Source of the DNA: Neobacillus niacini
GTDB taxonomy: Bacteria; Bacillota; Bacilli; Bacillales; Cytobacillaceae
Assembly: GCF_019749295.1 (NCBI RefSeq)
Contig: NZ_JACWFG010000033.1
Coordinates: forward strand, 1-64,000
DNA length: 64,000 bases
Direction: 5' to 3'
This document shows, in pieces, positions 58,931 to 64,000 of this stretch. A program made the translations under genes and the position numbers. How positions within the stretch are numbered: the stretch's first letter is position 1; every line of letters begins with the position of its first letter. Below the pieces are notes generated by a model that had not been told where the DNA came from, did not search any database, and saw nothing but the letters and a program-made list of their open reading frames with translations.

Positions 58931-58959
58931 AAGAGGCCTCCTTTAGGAGGTCTTTTTTT
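58931..58959 (+). terminator. Terminator after namZ
   Basis: AAGAGGCCTCC / GGAGGTCTTTT (11 bp, loop TTTA) with T-run. Confidence 0.95.
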
Positions 58960-58999
58960 CTGCAATTTGGAATTGGCTGCCTTGGTTCATCACTCAACA

Positions 59000-59031
59000 T
59001 GACAAAAATGTCACTTTAGATGATGTTATAT
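59000..59031 (+). promoter_or_regulatory. BceR-type operator and promoter of the ABC transporter operon
   Basis: TGACAAAAATGTCA (59000-59013) is a perfect inverted repeat TNACA-N4-TGTNA, the binding site of BceR-like regulators. A -10-like TTATAT is at 59026-59031 with no good -35, as in activator-dependent bce promoters. Confidence 0.7.
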
Positions 59032-59087
59032 CGATGGATGACGGGTAAATTAGTCAGTATAGTAAGGTGGTGAAGGAGGATGAAACA

Positions 59088-59834
59088 ATGACTGCCATTA
59101 TACGAACAAAAAACTTATCCAAATCTTATGGAAAGATACAAGTCTTAAAGAATATTGAAATGAAAATAGAACAAGGGGAATTCACTGCTATTATGGGGCC
59201 ATCGGGCTCCGGAAAAACGACTTTAATGAATACCCTCTCAACGATTGATACCTTTAACGGAGGGGATGTTTGGATTGAGGGAAGATCGTTATTAGATATG
59301 AAAAAGAAAGCTTTACGAGAATTTCGCCAAAAACGAATGGGATTCATTTTTCAAGATTACAACTTGCTGGATACATTAACGGTAAAAGAAAATATATTGC
59401 TTCCTCTCTCGCTGCAAAAAACTCCTGTCGGTGAAATGGAGCAGCGATTAACCCAGTTGATTGAAGCGTTAAATATTGAATCAATTTTACATCAATATCC
59501 TTCTGAAATTTCTGGCGGACAAAAGCAGCGCACCGCTGCAGCACGTGCAATTATTACAAATCCAGCAATTGTGTTTGCTGACGAGCCAACGGGTGCACTT
59601 GATTCAAGGTCTGCCACCCAGCTGCTTGAACAAATTCAATTGCTAAATAGAACGTTTAAAACAACCGTTCTGATGATTACCCATGATTCATATGCTGCGA
59701 GTTACAGTGAGCGTGTCATTTTTCTTCGGGATGGAAAAATTGTTAATGAAATGTTTAAAGGGGAACAATCCGAAAAGGAATTCTTTGACCGAATCCTAAC
59801 GATTCAAAGTGCTATAGGAAGTGACAAGCGATGA
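59088..59834 (+). CDS. Bce-type ABC transporter ATPase
   Basis: 248 aa from ATG 59088 after AAGGAGG. Walker A GPSGSGKTT, Q-loop FQDYNLLD, signature SGGQKQR, Walker B VFADEPTGALDS. MacB-like ATPase of the BceA/PsdA/YxdL group, which protects lipid II-cycle intermediates from peptides such as bacitracin. Its stop overlaps the permease start (ATGA). The specific peptide cannot be told. Confidence 0.92.
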   Translation: MTAIIRTKNLSKSYGKIQVLKNIEMKIEQGEFTAIMGPSGSGKTTLMNTLSTIDTFNGGDVWIEGRSLLDMKKKALREFRQKRMGFIFQDYNLLDTLTVKENILLPLSLQKTPVGEMEQRLTQLIEALNIESILHQYPSEISGGQKQRTAAARAIITNPAIVFADEPTGALDSRSATQLLEQIQLLNRTFKTTVLMITHDSYAASYSERVIFLRDGKIVNEMFKGEQSEKEFFDRILTIQSAIGSDKR

Positions 59835-61789
59835 ACTTAGTTGATTTATCATGGAGGAATATGAAACGAAACATCCGCTTGTATACCATCTATTTCATTT
59901 CCATGCTTGTCGGGGTAGTCATTTACTTTACCTTTGCGGGATTAATGTTTAACGAGGATGTAGTTGCAGCCATTCAAAATAAAGAAAACTACAAAACTGT
60001 AATTTTCATTGCATCGATTATCGTCTTTTTGTTTATTTTGTTCTTTATCTTGTACGCAAACTCCTTCTTTATGAAGCAGCGGAAGAAAGAGTTTGGCATG
60101 TATTTACTTTACGGGATGAAAGAAGGACAAGTTGCTGCGATGGTCTTTTTTGAAACCTTATTCCTAAGCGTCATTTCTGTTTCCAGCGGTATTTTAATTG
60201 GTGGTTTACTATCGAAGTTTTTCGGTGCCCTTTTAATGAACTTAATGCGTTATAATGAGGACATTTCATTTGCGTTTCCACTGGAAGCAATCCTCTCAAC
60301 TATTCTGTTATTCGCCTTATTAATCGTCATAATTACGATTCAAAGTTATTTTAACATCCGTCGAGTTCAATTAGTTGAATTGTTTCATGCCAAAGAAAAA
60401 AGGGATAAACCGCTTAAGTTTTCTCTTGGGCTTGCGCTATTATCCATCATACTGATAGCAGCTTCCTACTATACGATTACCAGGGCAGGGGATACAGACA
60501 TATGGAAAGATTATTTTAAAGAAGCATTGATGGCTGTAACAGCGGCATTGATTTTGGGAACGTACCTATTTTTCCGCCAGTTTTCCGGCTGGATATTACA
60601 AAAAATGAGTCAAAGCAAACATTACTTACATGGTAACAAAATGTTATGGATTTCCTCCCTTCGTTTTTCCATTCGAGGGAATACAGTAAACTTTACGTTT
60701 AATTCACTGATTAGTGCGATTGTCATTTTTGCAGTTGGTTTTATTGCTGTAGATTACGCTGTGAAAGCAGACGTTGTAAAAAAAGAATATCCAAATCACT
60801 TTGCCTTTTCATCACAGGATGGTACAACACAAAAACAAATCGAACAAATCATGAATGACTCACATCCCATTATTAGCCATGAAACCATAACTGGAATTAA
60901 AACAGAAAAGATTCCAAATCGAAAACTGTTTTATAGCTATCCCGAATATTACACAGAGGAGTTTTACCTTTTCCCGGAGTCACAATTAAATGCGATTGTG
61001 GATTTGCGTAAAGTTGGCGAAAAAGTAGATGTGGAAGGTAGAGAAGCAATCATCTTATCGAGAGGAATAGATGAACCTGTCAAATATAAAAGTCCACAGC
61101 CTGAAATTACCGTTTTAGAGGAAAATACCTTTCAAGTAACAGAAAAAATCCGATACCCATTGTTAAGTATACCAACGATTCCTGGTGGAGATACCGCTCC
61201 TCAGCCTTCAGTACTCGTTATTTCAGACGAAGCATTCGAGAGCTTAAAAGAAACCCAAAAACTTTTTTCCTATGAAATTTATCGAATAGAAGATCCGAAA
61301 ACATCCAATGACATCTCACGAAAAATATACGATATGGTTATGAGTACAGATGGGTCCTATTATTCAGCCTATGTAGATCAGTATTCCCTTAATACTGAGT
61401 CGTCTTCTCTAGTATTGTTCTCCGTTGCGTTTTTTGGAGTCATTGCATTGTTTGCATTGGGAAGTGTGATTTACTTTAAACAACTGCGAGAAGCTACAGA
61501 TGAGCGAGAACACTACGCTATTTTACGTAAAATTGGTGTTGGTGACGACGAAATAAAGAAGATTATTCGTAAACAACTGCTATTTGTCTTTTTACCGCCT
61601 TTACTCCTTGGGTTGGTCCACAGTTGGTATCTTTTATACTACACAGTTATCCTAGTCATTAAAGATCTACCTTCCTTAACAACGATTATATTTTCTGTTA
61701 TGGGATTGTACGTGTTAACGTATATAATCTTTTACCTATCCTCAACATCCATTTATTATAAAATTATCAGCGAAAAAAACACACGTTGA
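59831..61789 (+). CDS. Bce-type ABC transporter permease (FtsX domains)
   Basis: 652 aa: ten predicted membrane segments, FtsX domains at both ends, and a large extracellular region of about 200 residues (roughly 310-510) between TM7 and TM8, the hallmark of BceB-like sensors/transporters. It senses flux and signals to the partner kinase. The last codons KNTR lie in the terminator it shares with the convergent kinase gene. Confidence 0.92.
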   Translation: MNLVDLSWRNMKRNIRLYTIYFISMLVGVVIYFTFAGLMFNEDVVAAIQNKENYKTVIFIASIIVFLFILFFILYANSFFMKQRKKEFGMYLLYGMKEGQVAAMVFFETLFLSVISVSSGILIGGLLSKFFGALLMNLMRYNEDISFAFPLEAILSTILLFALLIVIITIQSYFNIRRVQLVELFHAKEKRDKPLKFSLGLALLSIILIAASYYTITRAGDTDIWKDYFKEALMAVTAALILGTYLFFRQFSGWILQKMSQSKHYLHGNKMLWISSLRFSIRGNTVNFTFNSLISAIVIFAVGFIAVDYAVKADVVKKEYPNHFAFSSQDGTTQKQIEQIMNDSHPIISHETITGIKTEKIPNRKLFYSYPEYYTEEFYLFPESQLNAIVDLRKVGEKVDVEGREAIILSRGIDEPVKYKSPQPEITVLEENTFQVTEKIRYPLLSIPTIPGGDTAPQPSVLVISDEAFESLKETQKLFSYEIYRIEDPKTSNDISRKIYDMVMSTDGSYYSAYVDQYSLNTESSSLVLFSVAFFGVIALFALGSVIYFKQLREATDEREHYAILRKIGVGDDEIKKIIRKQLLFVFLPPLLLGLVHSWYLLYYTVILVIKDLPSLTTIIFSVMGLYVLTYIIFYLSSTSIYYKIISEKNTR

Positions 61790-61816
61790 GTTCTTTTACT
61801 CATCGTGTGTTTTTTT
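61773..61816. terminator. Symmetric bidirectional terminator between permease and kinase genes
   Basis: A7CACACG (61773-61785) and CGTGTGT7 (61804-61816) form a perfect 13-bp stem; GAGT/ACTC pairs inside. A- and T-runs serve both strands. Both stop codons (61787-61789 on +, 61800-61802 on -) lie in the loop at mirror positions. Confidence 0.95.
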
Positions 61817-62792
61817 GCAGGTTTAAATAGTGATCGCTATCTTGCGGGAAGTGAATCACAAATTCCGTATATTCGCCGACTTCAGACGTACAGCTAATAT
61901 AATGACCGAGTTTATTACATAATTGCTGCGCTAAATATAAACCCATTCCAGTCGACTTCGTATATGTACGTCCCGTTTCTCCAGTAAAGCCGCGATTGAA
62001 AATTCGCGGGAGGTCTTTTTGGCTGATGCCAATCCCGCTGTCCCGAATGATGAGCATTTTTTCCTTTTGTGTTTCGGATGCTGAGACGGATATTTCTCCG
62101 CCTTGTTCCGTATATTTTAAACTGTTGGTCACTAACTGATTGACAATAAATTGAAGCCATTTTGTATCGCTTTGGACGATCAATAAGTCTGCCTGGATAT
62201 TGATCCGTATATTTTTTGAAAAAAAAGTTTTGGAATGTGCCTTAACTATCTCTTTGACAATCTGGATAATGTCACATTTTTGAATATCATAATCCTGGTT
62301 AAAGCTATCAAGCTTTGCGTAATAAAGAGCGTGATCAACGTAATTTTCAATTTTCGTAATTTCTTCCCTTATACTATTAGCGTCCATTTCAGTTTGCTGC
62401 AGTAGCCGAAGAACCGCAATTGGGGTTTTGATCTCATGGAACCATGAGACGATGAAATCATAATGCTCATTCTTTCTTTCTTGAATCAAATTCATTTCAC
62501 GGATATGTGTCCTATTAAGCTCTTCGATATGCGCTTTTGCTAATTCTCCCTCCAGCGACAAACTATCATACTCTTCACTTCCCAATTGACCTTTGATACG
62601 AACATGCTGATGGTAGCGAAATACTAAAAAACCAAATAGCACAATGGAACAAAGGGTGAGGGCATAGAAAAATGTCCCCCATGCCCAAATATCATAGTTT
62701 TCGGTAAAAAATACAGCTGCAGAGATAAGAAAACAAGTTAGATATAGATAAATATATGGCCTTTCATAGGTTAGGTAGCGTAAGAATGTCAT
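61800..62792 (-). CDS. BceS-like intramembrane-sensing histidine kinase
   Basis: 330 aa. Two N-terminal membrane helices (about 12-30 and 36-60) with a very short outer loop, so no sensory domain of its own; it depends on the ABC permease for input. H-box WFHEIKTP with H119, N-box VTNSLKYTE, and G-boxes DSGIGIS and STGMGLYLA. Overlaps the response regulator by 4 nt (ATGA). Confidence 0.93.
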   Translation of the reverse strand: MTFLRYLTYERPYIYLYLTCFLISAAVFFTENYDIWAWGTFFYALTLCSIVLFGFLVFRYHQHVRIKGQLGSEEYDSLSLEGELAKAHIEELNRTHIREMNLIQERKNEHYDFIVSWFHEIKTPIAVLRLLQQTEMDANSIREEITKIENYVDHALYYAKLDSFNQDYDIQKCDIIQIVKEIVKAHSKTFFSKNIRINIQADLLIVQSDTKWLQFIVNQLVTNSLKYTEQGGEISVSASETQKEKMLIIRDSGIGISQKDLPRIFNRGFTGETGRTYTKSTGMGLYLAQQLCNKLGHYISCTSEVGEYTEFVIHFPQDSDHYLNLQKNTR

Positions 62793-63463
62793 TCAATCAT
62801 ATACCCCATTCCTTTCCTGGTGACAATGTAATTCTCTAAACCAAGGGAAGCAATTTTTCGGCGCATTCTGTTCACGTTCACGGTCAGGGTGTTATCATCG
62901 ACGAACTGTTCTTCATTCCATAGTGCTTGCATCAAGTCCTCCCGTGAAAGGATTTTTCCAATATTTCGCATCATCAATTGTAAAAGGATGAATTCATTCC
63001 GGCTTAACTCAGTGCTTTTATCATTATATTCAATGGTGGAATTCGTTACATTTAATTTCAAACCCTGGTGAATGAGTTTGCTATTCTCATCTTCCTGATA
63101 GGTATATTTCCGGCGGATGAGTGCGCTGATTTTCGCGACGAGGATATCCAAATCAAATGGCTTCTGGATAAAATCATCCCCACCCATATTAATTGCCATA
63201 ATGATATCCATATTTTGATTCCTTGAAGAAAGGAATATGATTGGCACTTTGGAAACAGATCGTATTTGCTGGCACCAGTAATAGCCATCGAATACCGGAA
63301 GATTAATATCTAATAGAACGAGATGTGGATCTGACTGTTTAAATTCTGTTATCACCTGATCGAATTCAGTCACTTCCACCACATCATACTGCCACTTTTT
63401 TAACGTATCAGCGACAATCGTTCTAATTTTTTCATCGTCTTCTATCATCATTATTCTATACAT
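62789..63463 (-). CDS. BceR-like response regulator (OmpR/PhoB family)
   Basis: 224 aa from ATG at 63463, preceded on the minus strand by GAGGG; an earlier frame adds ten unlikely residues. Receiver domain with acidic pair D9/D10 and phospho-acceptor D52 (LLDINLPVFDG), then a winged-helix DNA-binding domain (DNTLTVNVNRMRRKI). Probably activates the facing transporter through the box at 59000-59013. Confidence 0.93.
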   Translation of the reverse strand: MYRIMMIEDDEKIRTIVADTLKKWQYDVVEVTEFDQVITEFKQSDPHLVLLDINLPVFDGYYWCQQIRSVSKVPIIFLSSRNQNMDIIMAINMGGDDFIQKPFDLDILVAKISALIRRKYTYQEDENSKLIHQGLKLNVTNSTIEYNDKSTELSRNEFILLQLMMRNIGKILSREDLMQALWNEEQFVDDNTLTVNVNRMRRKIASLGLENYIVTRKGMGYMIE

Positions 63464-63710
63464 GCAATCCCTCATTATAATAAAAGTGGTCATTACATTT
63501 ATTTTAGCATATCCGTTATTCCGACAATATCGGCAAGACTTTTTTCAACATGTTAAGTGAAACCATAACAAAACCGCGGTATATCAAATGTTTGATTAAA
63601 GTAGAAAAATCAAAAATCCAGTCGAAGATTGTATTTTCGGGGAAATAATCGGCAATTATTGTTGAATCGTATATTGATGAAAAATATATTAGACTTCGAT
63701 TAGTCAGATT

Positions 63711-63934
63711 ATAGCGCCACGCGATATGTTCAGGCTGAAAATTGTATCATATTACAGACCCTGTCGTATCGCAGGGCGATATGCCTTTTGAATGATAATT
63801 AGTTTGAGTATATCGTCAGCCGATACAGTCAAGTTTCAGGGTGAAATTGTAAAGACTGTATTGGACACAAAACAGTTTTTGAAAAATGTGTTAAGGAAAG
63901 GGGCATATCAATTTTTTTGTATCGCTAGGTGATA
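63711..63934. repeat. Four TATCGC/GCGATA palindromic motifs
   Basis: ATAGCGC-CAC-GCGATAT (63711-63727), TATCGC-AGG-GCGATA (63767-63781), TATCG-TCAGC-CGATA (63811-63825), TATCGC-TAGG-TGATA (63920-63934). The last also sits in a wider inverted repeat GGCATATCA / TGATATGGC. The 500-nt region 63494-63991 has no gene I can see and AT-rich sequence otherwise. They look like operator repeats or a short dispersed palindrome family. Confidence 0.6.
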
Positions 63935-63991
63935 TGGCACTTGCAGATTCATCAAAAACTATTCATATTTATGATAAAAAGGTGATTAGAT

Positions 63992-64000
63992 ATGCGAAAT
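63992..64000 (+). CDS. Start of a gene cut by the window end
   Basis: ATGCGAAAT follows AAAGGTGA by 7 nt. Only three codons are visible, so nothing can be said about the product. Confidence 0.4.

Overview
The window is a low-GC Gram-positive chromosome, family Bacillaceae. Protein sequences are very close to Bacillus subtilis, Shine-Dalgarno sites are strong (GGAGG), and two interspersed repeats look like families I recall from Bacillaceae genomes. A Neobacillus/Bacillus-type organism is my best guess, but genus cannot be fixed without a search. Almost all genes lie on the + strand, as expected for the origin-proximal rrn / ribosomal-protein arm.

Layout. (1) 1-107: 3' end of a 5S rRNA gene and its terminator. 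(2) 224-474: five tandem 52-bp hairpin units. (3) 694-5330: CtsR-controlled ctsR-mcsA-mcsB-clpC stress operon. (4) 5422-10364: radA, disA, PIN-TRAM protein YacL, ispD, ispF. (5) 10430-16154: an interspersed palindromic repeat, gltX, a tRNA-Cys T-box, cysE, cysS, mrnC, rlmB, rae1. (6) 16158-18288: sigH, rpmG, secE, a GC-rich interspersed repeat, nusG. (7) 18323-33982: rplK-rplA, rplJ-rplL with L10 leader, a methyltransferase, rpoB-rpoC, rplGB, rpsL, rpsG, fusA, tuf. (8) 34132-48528: S10-spc-alpha super-operon, rpsJ through rplQ with secY and adk. The usual map gene between adk and infA is reduced to a decayed fragment. (9) 48529-53234: a structured leader, ecfA1-ecfA2-ecfT, truA, and L13-leader rplM-rpsI. 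(10) 53313-53560: a second array of five 52-bp hairpin units with different sequence but the same geometry. (11) 53788-58959: cell-wall turnover cluster amiE-nagZ-namZ with a likely cre site. (12) 59000-63463: a Bce-type antimicrobial-peptide ABC transporter (+) facing its BceRS-like two-component system (-). (13) 63494-64000: non-coding DNA with four palindromic TATCGC/GCGATA motifs before a gene cut by the window end.

How the parts work together. Most of the window is the translation and transcription machine, with its expected feedback RNAs (L10 leader, L13 leader, a probable L1 mimic before rplK, T-box). ecfA1A2T supplies the energising module for vitamin uptake. AmiE, NagZ and NamZ form an exo-acting set that trims peptide and sugars from peptidoglycan fragments. 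The Bce module senses and removes cell-wall-active peptides; a perfect TGACA-N4-TGTCA box lies before its transporter operon.

Most worth following up: the two hairpin arrays (both period 52, loop 27, different but self-complementary arms), the branched leader with a T-run before ecfA1, the map fossil, the TATCGC operator-like array at the right edge, and a perfectly symmetric convergent terminator that encodes the same C-terminal tail (KNTR) in both flanking proteins.
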